A DNA stretch of 64,000 bases from assembly GCF_023509015.1 (NCBI RefSeq), contig NZ_CP094975.1, positions 1,807,501 to 1,871,500 on the forward strand, given 5' to 3'. Shown in pieces: positions 48,588 through 57,942 of this stretch; the first letter of the stretch is position 1, and each line of letters begins with the position of its first letter. A program made the position numbers and the translations under genes. This DNA comes from Pseudomonas abieticivorans. Lineage in GTDB: Bacteria > Pseudomonadota > Gammaproteobacteria > Pseudomonadales > Pseudomonadaceae. A model generated the notes under the pieces. The model did no database searches. It saw only the letters and a program-made list of their open reading frames with translations, and was not told the DNA's origin.

Positions 48588-49859
48588 CTAATGGGCCGAC
48601 GGGCCAAGCGGGTCGCGGCGCAGCTTCTCGCCCGCCGGGTTGACGGCCTCGCGCTGGAAGCTGATGCCAGCGCGACGGTCCAGGCGGAACAAGGTGTTGG
48701 TGACGTAGACGTCATCGCGCACACCCACCACTTCCACTACCTCGCTGACACAGCGGCGCCCGTCCGGCAGGCGCACCAGTTGGATCACCACATCGAGGGC
48801 CGCGCAGATCATTTGCCGCAAGGTTTTCTCGGCCACCTGGCGCCCGGTCAGGCCCACCAGGGTTTCCAGGCGTAGCAACGCGTCCTGGGCATTGTTGGCG
48901 TGCACCGTGCTCATGGAGCCGTCGTGGCCGGTGTTCATCGCGGTCAACACGTCGACCACTTCCACGCCGCGAATCTCACCCAAAATGATGCGATCGGGGC
49001 GCATCCGCAGGGCGTTGCGGATCAGGTCGCTGGCCTTGACCTCGCCGTGCCCCTCGGCATTGGGCGGGCGCGTTTCCAGGCGCACCACGTGCGGGTGGTC
49101 CAGTTGCAGTTCGGCGACGTCCTCGATGGTCACCAGGCGTTCGCGCGGGCTGATCATCTGGCTCAGAATGTTCAGCAAGGTGGTCTTGCCGGTGCCGGTC
49201 CCGCCGCTCACCAACACGTTGCAGCGCTTGCCGACGGCGTCGCTGAAAAAATCGAAAATCGCCTGGTCGATGGTTTGCGAGGCCACAAGGTCTGCACTTT
49301 TGAGCATGTCTTTGCGAAACTTTCGAATCGACAGGCACGGCCCGTCCAGGGCAATGGGCGGGATGATCGCATTCACCCGGCTGCCATCGGGCATGCGTGC
49401 ATCCACCATTGGAGAGGACTCGTCCAAGCGCCGCCCCAATGGCGCGAGGATGCGCTGCATCACCCGTTCCACATGGTGCGCGTCGATGAAGCGCAAGTCG
49501 GTGTGCTGCAATACGCCTTGGCGCTCGACGAACACCCGGTGCGGGCCGTTGACCAGGATTTCAGTCACGCTGGGGTCGCGCAGCAGGACCTCCAGCGGGC
49601 CGAAGCCGGTCAGTTCATCGACCAACTCTTCGGCCAGGCGCTCCATTTCGTAGCGAGAAATCGCCAGGTGGCGGCGGGCGATGTAGTCGCTGACCTTGTC
49701 CGTGACGAACTGCGCCAACGAAGCACGCGAGCCCTCCAGCAGGTTTTTCCCCGACTCCTCGATGGCATCGATGATAAACCGATGCAGCACCAGCTTGAGC
49801 CCTTGCGGGTCGCCAGCGGAAGGCTGCGCACGCGGGCCGCCGAAGAGTTTCTCGCTCAT
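48588..49859 (-). CDS. tadA: TadA, secretion ATPase of the Flp pilus
   Basis: A 423-residue hexameric secretion ATPase (VirB11/GspE class) in the cytoplasm, driving pilus assembly. The Walker A is SGGTGTGKTTLLN near residues 217-229, the Asp box is LVTIEDVAELQL, and the His box/Walker B region is LRMRPDRIILGEIRGVE. The N-terminal domain begins LKLVLHRFIIDAIEESGKNLLEGSR. The ATG at 49859 overlaps the tadZ stop (ATGA), so both are coupled. Confidence 0.93.
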   Translation of the reverse strand: MSEKLFGGPRAQPSAGDPQGLKLVLHRFIIDAIEESGKNLLEGSRASLAQFVTDKVSDYIARRHLAISRYEMERLAEELVDELTGFGPLEVLLRDPSVTEILVNGPHRVFVERQGVLQHTDLRFIDAHHVERVMQRILAPLGRRLDESSPMVDARMPDGSRVNAIIPPIALDGPCLSIRKFRKDMLKSADLVASQTIDQAIFDFFSDAVGKRCNVLVSGGTGTGKTTLLNILSQMISPRERLVTIEDVAELQLDHPHVVRLETRPPNAEGHGEVKASDLIRNALRMRPDRIILGEIRGVEVVDVLTAMNTGHDGSMSTVHANNAQDALLRLETLVGLTGRQVAEKTLRQMICAALDVVIQLVRLPDGRRCVSEVVEVVGVRDDVYVTNTLFRLDRRAGISFQREAVNPAGEKLRRDPLGPSAH

Positions 49860-51049
49860 GGTTTGGCCCCCATCAGCCGGTTGAGCCATTTGATGCCCGC
49901 CGGCTTGAGGCCTTCGGAGCGTTTGGCCAGGCGTTCGCCCAGGTCCTTGAGACCATGGGTCAGGGTTTCCCGCGGGGCCAGTTCGAACAGGCTCAAACCT
50001 TGGTTCTTGGTGTTCATGCGCACTTCGGGGTTGAACGGCAACACCGACAACACCGGCAGGCCGAAGCTTTTGCCCAGGGTGTCGGAGTCGGGGGCCACCG
50101 ACTTCATGTAACGGTCCACCAGCAAGCGCGCGTGCTGCAGCTTCATGCCTTTTTCCCGCCACAAGGTCAGCATCGCCAGGTTGCGCCGGCAGTTCAGCAC
50201 GTTCTGGTCGGTGTACCAGAGCAGCTTGTCGCAGTGGCTGACGAAGGTGCGCAGGGCTTCGCTGTCGGGCTGGCCGGTCAGGTTCACCACGATGTGCTGG
50301 AAGTGCTGGCGCAGCGCACTGAGCAGCATGTAGAGCTCGGCCGCGCTGGTTTTTTCCAATGCTTCGTCGGCGTCGGCCTGGGCCAGTATGCGGGTGCCCG
50401 ACGGCGCGGTGGCAAAGGCGCTGTCGATCATCGTGGTGTCCAGGCGCCGTAGGTTGCGCAAAGCGTCGCCGAAGTTGAAGGTGGCCTCCAGGCCCAGCAA
50501 CGCCAGCGTGTCACCCCGGGGCTGGCCGAGGTCGAGCAACAGGGTTTTCTGCCCGCTCTTCTGCACCACCAAGGCCAGGTGCATCGACAACAAGGCACCG
50601 TCGGCATCGCTTTGCGCGCCGTACAACACGGTCAGGCCACCCAGGTTGGGGTTGGGCGCCACGGGCGGCAGGCGCTTGCTGAGGCGCCGCACCAGCCCGG
50701 CCACTTCGCTGGAGCGCGAACCGTAGGCGACAAAGTCACGGGCACCGGCACGCATGGCGTTGAGCACCAGTTGGTTGTCCATGCCATCGCCCAGGGCGAC
50801 CACGGCCAGCATCGGCTTGGCCTCCAGCGCGCCTTCGATCATCGCGCACTGGTTGACCACATGCTCGCGGTCCAGGCCCACGAACACCAGGCTTGCGAAG
50901 GTCACGTCCACCAGCGCGAGCAATTCGTCGAGGCTGCCGCTGCCGGCGCTTACCACCTGGCCCAAGGGCGCCAGCGCGCCCTGCAGCCATTCGAGGTCGC
51001 TGTCGTTGCGGGTGATCGCGAGAAAGGTCTGGCTCAGGCTCTGGCTCAT
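49856..51049 (-). CDS. tadZ: TadZ, polar-localisation ParA-like protein with altered P-loop
   Basis: A 397-residue TadZ/CpaE protein. The first 130 residues are a receiver-like domain without the phosphorylation site. The second part is a ParA/MinD-type fold where the P-loop expected as KGGVGKT reads YGAQSDADGALLS, so the deviant Walker lysine is missing; TLLLDLGQPRGDTLALLG keeps the switch I region. TadZ sets the position of the pilus machine at the pole. It overlaps the tadA start and the rcpA stop by four bases each. Confidence 0.88.
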   Translation of the reverse strand: MSQSLSQTFLAITRNDSDLEWLQGALAPLGQVVSAGSGSLDELLALVDVTFASLVFVGLDREHVVNQCAMIEGALEAKPMLAVVALGDGMDNQLVLNAMRAGARDFVAYGSRSSEVAGLVRRLSKRLPPVAPNPNLGGLTVLYGAQSDADGALLSMHLALVVQKSGQKTLLLDLGQPRGDTLALLGLEATFNFGDALRNLRRLDTTMIDSAFATAPSGTRILAQADADEALEKTSAAELYMLLSALRQHFQHIVVNLTGQPDSEALRTFVSHCDKLLWYTDQNVLNCRRNLAMLTLWREKGMKLQHARLLVDRYMKSVAPDSDTLGKSFGLPVLSVLPFNPEVRMNTKNQGLSLFELAPRETLTHGLKDLGERLAKRSEGLKPAGIKWLNRLMGAKP

Positions 51050-52293
51050 TGGGATAGCCCCGTGCGGCGGTCGAAATTGCCGTTTTCCAGAAAGTACAGG
51101 CGGTACCAGTTGGGGTCATAGTTGCGCAGTTGCTCACCCGGCAAGGACGGCAGCGTGGCGTCGGCGGCCAGCGGTTGCACCAGGTGCGGGGTGACGATCA
51201 TCAGCAGTTCGCGCTCTTCGCGGTTGACCGATGAGTTGCGAAAAAACGCGCCCAGGATCGGGATGTCGCCCAGGCCGGGAAACTTGGCCACGTCGGAGGT
51301 GGTGTGGTTGCTGATCAGGCCGCTGATCACGAAGCTTTCGCCGTCGGCCAGGGAGATGCTGGTGTCGGTACGCCGCACCGTCAGCGCCGGCACCGTGGTG
51401 CCGGCGATGCTGATGCCGCCGGAGTAGTCCAGCTCGCTGACCTCGGGCGCCACCTTCAGGGCGATGCGCTGGCGGCCGATGACTGTTGGCGTGAGCGTAA
51501 GGCGGATGCCGAACTCCTTGTACTCGATGGCGATGTTGTCGCTACCGCTGCTGGGCACCGGGATCGGCACCTCGCCACCGGCCAAAAAACTCGCGCTTTG
51601 CCCGCTCAGCGCGACCAGGCTGGGGCGTGCCAGGGTGTAGGCGAAACCGCTGCTTTCCAAGGCGTTGATCAGGCCCAGTACCTTGCCGCCGCCAAAGGCG
51701 ATGTTGAAGCTGTTGCTGACCAGGCTGGCCCCTCCGGTCACGCTGCCAATACTGCCAGGGGTGACCACTCCGGAGCCGGCGCCCGGCGAGCCGATCAGAA
51801 AGTTGGAGCCCTTGCCAAAGATCGAGGTGCCCGCCTCTTTGAGCTTGGTGCGGCTAACCTCGACAAATCGAATGTCGGTCTGCACCTGGGCAGGCAGCGA
51901 CGGGTCATCGGAAGGGGCGAACGCCTGGCTGGTCAAACCCGAAGTGGCCGCGCCGCGCACGAACACCATGCTTTGGCGCGGGGCACTGGCGCAGGCCGTC
52001 CACACCATCAGGCTGGTGGTGCCAGGCGCCACGCCGGTGAGCAAAAACGCGTTGTCACCGGCCGGGTGCACGTCGGCGATTTTCGGGTCACCTACTGCCA
52101 GGCGCGTGATGGCCACGGGCGAACTCAACTGACTTTGCAGGCCCTGGCCCACTTCATACACGGCCGGCAAAGTGCCCAATTGCGAACAGTTGCTGGCGGC
52201 CGCCTGGGCGATGTCGACACCGAATCCCGCTACCATCAAGCCAACCATCAATCGGCGAAAAACCGGCACGCAGCTACAGCTCATCGAAGGCAT
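51046..52293 (-). CDS. rcpA: RcpA/CpaC, outer-membrane secretin of the Flp pilus
   Basis: A 415-residue secretin that forms the outer-membrane pore. There is a signal peptide (MPSMSCSCVPVFRRLMVGLMVAGFGVDIAQA), a BON/pilus-Q-like N domain (VYEVGQGLQSQLSSPVAITRLAVGDPKIADVHPAGDNAFLLTGVAPGTTSLMVW, in pieces) and a C-terminal secretin domain. The latter has LARPSLVALSGQSASFLAGGEVPIPV and ends LMIVTPHLVQPL, all standard. A start at the second ATG (MSCSCV) is possible. The stop overlaps the tadZ start. Confidence 0.93.
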   Translation of the reverse strand: MPSMSCSCVPVFRRLMVGLMVAGFGVDIAQAAASNCSQLGTLPAVYEVGQGLQSQLSSPVAITRLAVGDPKIADVHPAGDNAFLLTGVAPGTTSLMVWTACASAPRQSMVFVRGAATSGLTSQAFAPSDDPSLPAQVQTDIRFVEVSRTKLKEAGTSIFGKGSNFLIGSPGAGSGVVTPGSIGSVTGGASLVSNSFNIAFGGGKVLGLINALESSGFAYTLARPSLVALSGQSASFLAGGEVPIPVPSSGSDNIAIEYKEFGIRLTLTPTVIGRQRIALKVAPEVSELDYSGGISIAGTTVPALTVRRTDTSISLADGESFVISGLISNHTTSDVAKFPGLGDIPILGAFFRNSSVNREERELLMIVTPHLVQPLAADATLPSLPGEQLRNYDPNWYRLYFLENGNFDRRTGLSQ

Positions 52294-52299
52294 CCTTGC

Positions 52300-53232
52300 T
52301 CAAGGTGTTTGCTGGGTAATCTGGTTGCCACGAATCACTTCTATGGCCGGGCGTGCGTGCGCAACGCCCGTTGGCCGCGGCTGGCTGACGGGCGACGTCA
52401 TGGCCAACTGGTTGAATTGCAGCAGTTCGCGATTGGCGCTGGCCAGGGCCTGGGCCGACTCCGGGGTGCCCGACCAGTATTGCGCCAAGCGCTGTTCCTC
52501 GGCGCTGCGCACGGCCAGGCGCAACACCCCGGCCTGGCTCGCCAGCATCAACCGGCTCAGCAGGCTTTGCGGCACCGCCAGCACCATGGTGTTGCCGGTA
52601 CGACGGTTGCGGTTATCGACGGCCACCGGCGGCGCGGCAGGCGTGCCGTCGTTGGCGGCGCCCATCTGCTCGCCCACGCTCAACACGCGTAATGCAGGTA
52701 TCACCAGTTGTGCCGACTGTTGAGGGTTGCTCTGGTCCTGGCGCAGGTAAAGCATCACATCGACATAGTCGCCGGGGCTCAACTGCCCGGCCGCGCCGAT
52801 AACTTCGTCCACCGCCACCGCCAACGCGCGCTCATCGGAACGGATCATCCGCGCCAGTGGCCCGCCTTCGCTGAAACTGTCTTCGTTGAGCCAGGTGCCG
52901 GCGCTCAGGGCGCGCAGGGTCTTGTGGCCGATCGCCGCTTGCGGGTCATGCAAACTGCCCGCCGGGGCAATGCGCACATGCTCAAGCGCAACATCCTGCG
53001 GGCTGATCACGGTAAAGGCCGGCACATCGCGCACCAGCACGGCAACGGCTTGCAGGGTGGGCGCTTGCGACGCTTCTGCCACGGTAGCCGCTGGCGGGTT
53101 CACTTGCGCGGGTGGTGGCTGCACGGCAACTGGCGTTGCTGCAGGGCGGCTCAACACAAGCCCCCAATAACCGGCAATCAAGGCACCTACCAGAAAAATG
53201 CCGGCCAGAATCAAGGTGAAACGACTGCTCAT
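52300..53232 (-). CDS. rcpC: RcpC/CpaB, Flp pilus assembly protein
   Basis: A 310-residue protein of the CpaB/RcpC family. It has an N-terminal membrane anchor (RFTLILAGIFLVGALIAGYWGLVL), a proline-rich linker and a SAF domain (LVRDVPAFTVISPQDVALEHVRIAPAGSLHDPQAAIGHKTLRALSAGTWL, in pieces). The RcpC domain with DEVIGAAGQLSPGDYVDVML follows. It is the first gene of the minus-strand tad operon and sits divergent from flp, sharing a 315-bp control region. The ATG at 53232 follows GGAGGCG. Confidence 0.9.
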   Translation of the reverse strand: MSSRFTLILAGIFLVGALIAGYWGLVLSRPAATPVAVQPPPAQVNPPAATVAEASQAPTLQAVAVLVRDVPAFTVISPQDVALEHVRIAPAGSLHDPQAAIGHKTLRALSAGTWLNEDSFSEGGPLARMIRSDERALAVAVDEVIGAAGQLSPGDYVDVMLYLRQDQSNPQQSAQLVIPALRVLSVGEQMGAANDGTPAAPPVAVDNRNRRTGNTMVLAVPQSLLSRLMLASQAGVLRLAVRSAEEQRLAQYWSGTPESAQALASANRELLQFNQLAMTSPVSQPRPTGVAHARPAIEVIRGNQITQQTP

Positions 53233-53412
53233 CCGGCGCCTCCCTATGCCAATCCGCTGTCACTTTCGGTAAAGAAAGTTCAAACAGCACAATTCCGTAT
53301 AACTATTTCGCTATGTGAAGGTAGTTCATTAGGGACAAAAAGCCATTACCGCCACGGAGATTTTATGCGCAAACGTTGTCGCCCTTTTAAAACAACGGAT
53401 TCCTGACGGATG

Positions 53413-53432
53413 CTTTTGGATTAATCCAAAAG
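53413..53432. promoter_or_regulatory. perfect 20-bp palindrome between rcpC and flp
   Basis: CTTTTGGATTAATCCAAAAG is perfectly self-complementary and lies 115 bp before the flp start in the divergent flp/rcpC control region (53233-53547). It is a strong candidate operator for the tad regulator (PprB or another), or a hairpin in the flp leader. No loop separates the arms, which favours a protein site. Confidence 0.5.
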
Positions 53433-53547
53433 TGTTAATTACTAGATACAGTTGCCGAGAGCTGGCCCGTTGCCAATGCTGGAGTTGAAAGGGGATCCAT
53501 CCCCGTCAGCTCGCAGTGGAAAGCGCCTGGTGCGCAAGGAGCGGTAT

Positions 53548-53751
53548 ATGTATTTTTTACTCGTGGTGATCGACCAGTTCAAAGACCAAGTGAAATTATT
53601 CCTGCGGCGTACCGAGGGCGCTTCGGCGATTGAGTACGCCGTGCTGGTTGCGATGGTGGCGTTGGTGTTGATTGGGCTAATGTCCGGGTTCAAGACAGAC
53701 ATCGAAGGAATCTTCAACAAAATCAGTACTGCCATCAATCCCAGCACCTGA
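53548..53751 (+). CDS. flp: Flp type IVb major pilin
   Basis: A 67-residue pilin precursor. The leader MYFLLVVIDQFKDQVKLFLRRTEG is cut before ASAIEYAVLVAMVALVLIGLM, with the E-Y pair of Flp pilins, giving a mature protein of about 43 residues ending NKISTAINPST. It is assembled by the Tad machine into adhesive pili. The ATG at 53548 follows AAGGAGCGGTAT; an in-frame reading from 53452 has no ribosome site. Confidence 0.94.
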   Translation: MYFLLVVIDQFKDQVKLFLRRTEGASAIEYAVLVAMVALVLIGLMSGFKTDIEGIFNKISTAINPST

Positions 53752-53820
53752 GGCCGCTCGTACATTGTCATTTTCGACTAAGCTCACGATGTCATCCCCA
53801 TCGCTGATCAGGTACTGAAC

Positions 53821-54231
53821 ATGCCGACCTCTCCCCCGCGCCAACAGCTGCTTTTGGTGGACGATGAAGAGGATGCATTGCTGGAGCTCGCCGAGCTGCT
53901 GGAGGGCGAGGGCTTTTGTTGCTATACGGCAACATCGGTGAAACTCGCCCTGCATCATCTGACCCGTAACCCCGATATCGCCCTGGTGATCACCGACCTG
54001 CGCATGCCCGAGGAAAGCGGCATGTCGCTGATCAAGCGCCTGCGCGAACACACCTCGCGCCAGCACTTGCCGGTGATCGTCACCTCCGGGCACGCCGACA
54101 TGGAAGACGTCAGCGACATGCTGCGGCTGCAGGTGCTGGACCTGTTTCGCAAGCCGATCTACCACGTGCGGTTGCTCGAGACCCTGAATAACCTGTTCCC
54201 GGAAAACAAGATTCAGCTGGTTGGCCGCTAA
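53821..54231 (+). CDS. stand-alone receiver-domain response regulator
   Basis: A 136-residue single receiver domain with LLLVDDEEDALLELAE, the phosphorylation aspartate in LVITDLRMPEESGM (about residue 59), VIVTSGHAD and the lysine in LFRKPIYHV. There is no output domain. It follows flp by 69 bp on the same strand and could share its transcript. It might be a phosphate sink or relay for PprA, or act by protein contact. It is not a component of the core tad set as I know it. Confidence 0.88.
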   Translation: MPTSPPRQQLLLVDDEEDALLELAELLEGEGFCCYTATSVKLALHHLTRNPDIALVITDLRMPEESGMSLIKRLREHTSRQHLPVIVTSGHADMEDVSDMLRLQVLDLFRKPIYHVRLLETLNNLFPENKIQLVGR

Positions 54232-54534
54232 CGGTCGTCGCCCCCCCTTTCCCTTGTAGGAGCGGATTCATCCGCGAAGAAAGCGGCGCGGTGTGTCTGA
54301 TGCACTGCGGTGTGGCTTTCGCGGATAAATCCGCTCCTACGGGGTGATGGGTACGCCGGTAGGAGCGGATTCATCCGCGAAGAAAGCGGCGCGGTATGTC
54401 TGATGCTCTGCGGTGTGGCTTTCGCGGATAAATCCGCTCCTACGGAGTGATGGGTACGCCGGTAGGAGCAACTGTCTTCCGCCTTAAATTTTGATCGCAC
54501 TGCAAAGCTTTGCTTTTCAGTGCGATCAAGTCTT

Positions 54535-55476
<942 letters not shown>

Positions 55477-55488
55477 CTACACTTGTGA

Positions 55489-55662
55489 GTGAGAGCGCTC
55501 TGGCGTGGCCCACGCTTGTATTCGAGTGGTGCTCGTTCAACTGTTCGGGCTTTATCGCCAGAGTGAAGAGGTGGGTAGCAGCTTTGCTCCTACACGTGCT
55601 TCAAGCACAACGGATTAACAGCTTGCTACTCACCGCTCTCACCTCAAAGTCTAACCACCTCT
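55489..55662 (-). ncRNA. candidate IS110 bridge RNA, copy 2
   Basis: This region is identical to the copy 1 bridge RNA region in the stretch I compared. On the minus strand the guides lie at 55611-55616 (left target), 55587-55593 (core plus right target), 55538-55544 (left donor) and 55515-55521 (core plus right donor). The same stems close both loops. Conservation together with identical target choice supports function. Confidence 0.83.
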
Positions 55663-56103
55663 GCAGATACAAGCGGATTCATCCGCGAAGAAAGCGGCGC
55701 GGTATGTCTGATGCTATGCGGTGTGGCTTTCGCGGATAAATCCGCTCCTACGGGGTGATGGGTACGCCGGTAGGAGCGGATTCATCCGCGAAGAAAGCGG
55801 CGCAGTGTGTCTGATGCACTGCGGTGTGGCTTTCGCGGATGAATCCGCTCCTACAGAGTGATGCGTATGCCGGTAGGAGCGGATTCATCCGCGAAGAAAG
55901 CGGCGCGGTATGTCTGATGCTCTGCGGTGTGGCTTTCGCGGATTAATCCGCTCCTACAGAGTGATGCGTACGCCGGTAGGAGCGGATTTATCCGCGAAGA
56001 AAGCGGCGCGGTATGTTTGATGCACTGCGGTGTGGCTTTCGCGGATGAATCCGCTCCTACGGGGTGATGGGTATGCCGGTAGGATTCATCCGGGCCGCAA
56101 GAC

Positions 56104-57774
56104 CTACAGCTGATAACTGAAACTCAGCGTATACCGCACGCTGCGGTTATTGCTATCGAGCGCCTTGTCTGCCACCGGCTTGGCCGCCTCCAACGACACG
56201 TTGTAGTATTTGGCGTCACTCAAACGCATGCCCATCGCCACCGACGACAAGTCGGCCGCCTTCACCGGCAACTCGTTGAACCAGGCCCGTGAGGCGTCCA
56301 CGACGCTGTAGGGCTGCAGCAACTTCAACCAGGTGCCGTCGCGCTTGAAGCTGTAGTTAAGCTCGTACGCCCCGCCCCAGCCCTTGTCACCCGAGGCTTG
56401 GTCGTTGGGGTAACCACGGCCGAAGTTCTGCCCGCCAAACACCGCACGTTCGCTGTCAGGCAGGCTGTCGTCGGTCCAGTACAGCACGCCCGAGACCACG
56501 CCCTGCCAATTGCCGGCGAAGCGATCGCTTTGCACCCCGGACAGGCGCAGGCGCAAAAAGTCGAGGTCATAACCGGCATCGGTCTTGGCGCCCAGGCCAT
56601 TGCTGCCCTGGTAAACGCCGCCGCTGACGATGCGCAATTGCGTGGCCGTGGAGGTGCGCCAATCGCCTTCCAACGCCAGCGCACGCACGTCGGTGCGGGT
56701 GGCGACTTTCTGATCGAAGCCCACGACTCGGTAGTCGGTCTTGTCATTCACGCCATACAGCCGCGCGCCCAGGCTGAGCAACTGATCCGGCGCTGCAATC
56801 AGTGGGTAGCTGACGCCCACGGAAAACCGATCGTTTTCCCGGTGTGGCTTGAGCCGCAGGCCGTTATCCAGCAGCACGTCGGCCGCCGGGTCGCTGCGGT
56901 ATCTGGACCCCGACAGGCTCAGTTGCATACCTTCGCTGCCCAGGAACTGGCTGTAGTCCGCCCGGTAGTAATGCTCTTTGTCATCCCCCGGTGGGAACAG
57001 CCCGCTCAGGCTCAACTGCTCGGCCATCGCGGTCTGTGCATTGCTGCTGACGCCCAGCAAGGCCTGGGTACTGTCGCGGTTGTCGCCGGTCAGGCTCATG
57101 GTGCTGGTGAAGGGCTTGCGCGAGGCTTCGGCGATCAACGTGGTGGCGCCATCGGTGCTGCCCGGCGGCGGCACTCGCGCCGCCAGGGTCACGCCGGGCA
57201 CCCGGCTCATCAAGGTGGTGTAGCGCTCGAAGGTCTTGCGCGTAAGGGGCCGCTCGGCCTTGAGTTTGGCCACCAGTTTGTCAAGGTAGGCGGCCACGCG
57301 GCCGATGTCACCTTGCAACTGGTAGTCGCGAATGTAGCCTTCCACCAACACCACGCGCACCACGCCGGCCTCGAAACCTTGCGGCGGCAGGTAGGCATAG
57401 GACAGCAGGTAGCCGTCCTGCTGGTAGCGCTGGGTGAGGCCACGGGTGGCCTCGATCAGTTCGGCCAGGGTAACGTCCCGGCCCAGGAACGGCTGGTAGG
57501 CGGCGCCCAGTTCCTGCAGCGGATAAATCGTCCCGCCTTCGATACGTACCTGTTGCACGTGCACTTTGGTACTCATCAACAAGGGCTGGGATTGGGCGGC
57601 GGGCGTGGGCAATTGCAAGGCCGGCGTCACCGGGCGGAAGGCATCCGCGGGGAGGTTGGGCGCCGGGAGGTTACGTTCGGTTTCGTTGCTGTTGAGAAAG
57701 CTTGGCAGTGAATCGGCATGTACGGCAGTAATCAAGCAGGTACTCAAAAACATCACAGATGCGCAGGCACGCAT
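56104..57774 (-). CDS. two-partner-secretion outer-membrane transporter (ShlB/FhaC/HecB family)
   Basis: A 556-residue Omp85-type TpsB transporter. A signal peptide (MRACASVMFLSTCLITAVHA) is followed by a proline-rich N-terminal segment and a first POTRA domain (VHVQQVRIEGGTIYPLQELGAAYQPFLGRDVTLAELIEA, in pieces). Then come VVLVEGYIRDYQLQGDIGR and a 16-strand beta-barrel with GGQNFGRGYPND at the place of the conserved VRGY-type motif. It ends in RYTLSFSYQL with a C-terminal aromatic/leucine pattern. It moves a TpsA partner across the outer membrane. No large TpsA gene is adjacent; the neighbour is a Gly/Thr-rich lipoprotein. A REP array follows the stop by a few bases. Confidence 0.9.
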   Translation of the reverse strand: MRACASVMFLSTCLITAVHADSLPSFLNSNETERNLPAPNLPADAFRPVTPALQLPTPAAQSQPLLMSTKVHVQQVRIEGGTIYPLQELGAAYQPFLGRDVTLAELIEATRGLTQRYQQDGYLLSYAYLPPQGFEAGVVRVVLVEGYIRDYQLQGDIGRVAAYLDKLVAKLKAERPLTRKTFERYTTLMSRVPGVTLAARVPPPGSTDGATTLIAEASRKPFTSTMSLTGDNRDSTQALLGVSSNAQTAMAEQLSLSGLFPPGDDKEHYYRADYSQFLGSEGMQLSLSGSRYRSDPAADVLLDNGLRLKPHRENDRFSVGVSYPLIAAPDQLLSLGARLYGVNDKTDYRVVGFDQKVATRTDVRALALEGDWRTSTATQLRIVSGGVYQGSNGLGAKTDAGYDLDFLRLRLSGVQSDRFAGNWQGVVSGVLYWTDDSLPDSERAVFGGQNFGRGYPNDQASGDKGWGGAYELNYSFKRDGTWLKLLQPYSVVDASRAWFNELPVKAADLSSVAMGMRLSDAKYYNVSLEAAKPVADKALDSNNRSVRYTLSFSYQL

Positions 57775-57863
57775 AGGGCACTCCCTGACCAGAATCCTTG
57801 TTCGCCAGAAGGTGCAATACCGGCCAGTCTCCGAGGCCTGATCCGAGCCAACTGACGCGTCCT

Positions 57864-57894
57864 AAAAAAACGAGGGAATCATCAGATTCCCTCG
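57864..57894 (-). terminator. Rho-independent terminator after the lipoprotein gene
   Basis: Read on the minus strand, CGAGGGAATC-TGAT-GATTCCCTCG is a perfect 10-bp stem followed by seven T residues. It ends the lipoprotein transcript 49 bp after its stop. Leaky read-through would give lower expression of the transporter gene behind it. Confidence 0.92.
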
Positions 57895-57942
57895 TACGCA
57901 TTAGCGTAGTAGGTGCTGCAGGAAACGCAGGAATCGGATCCG

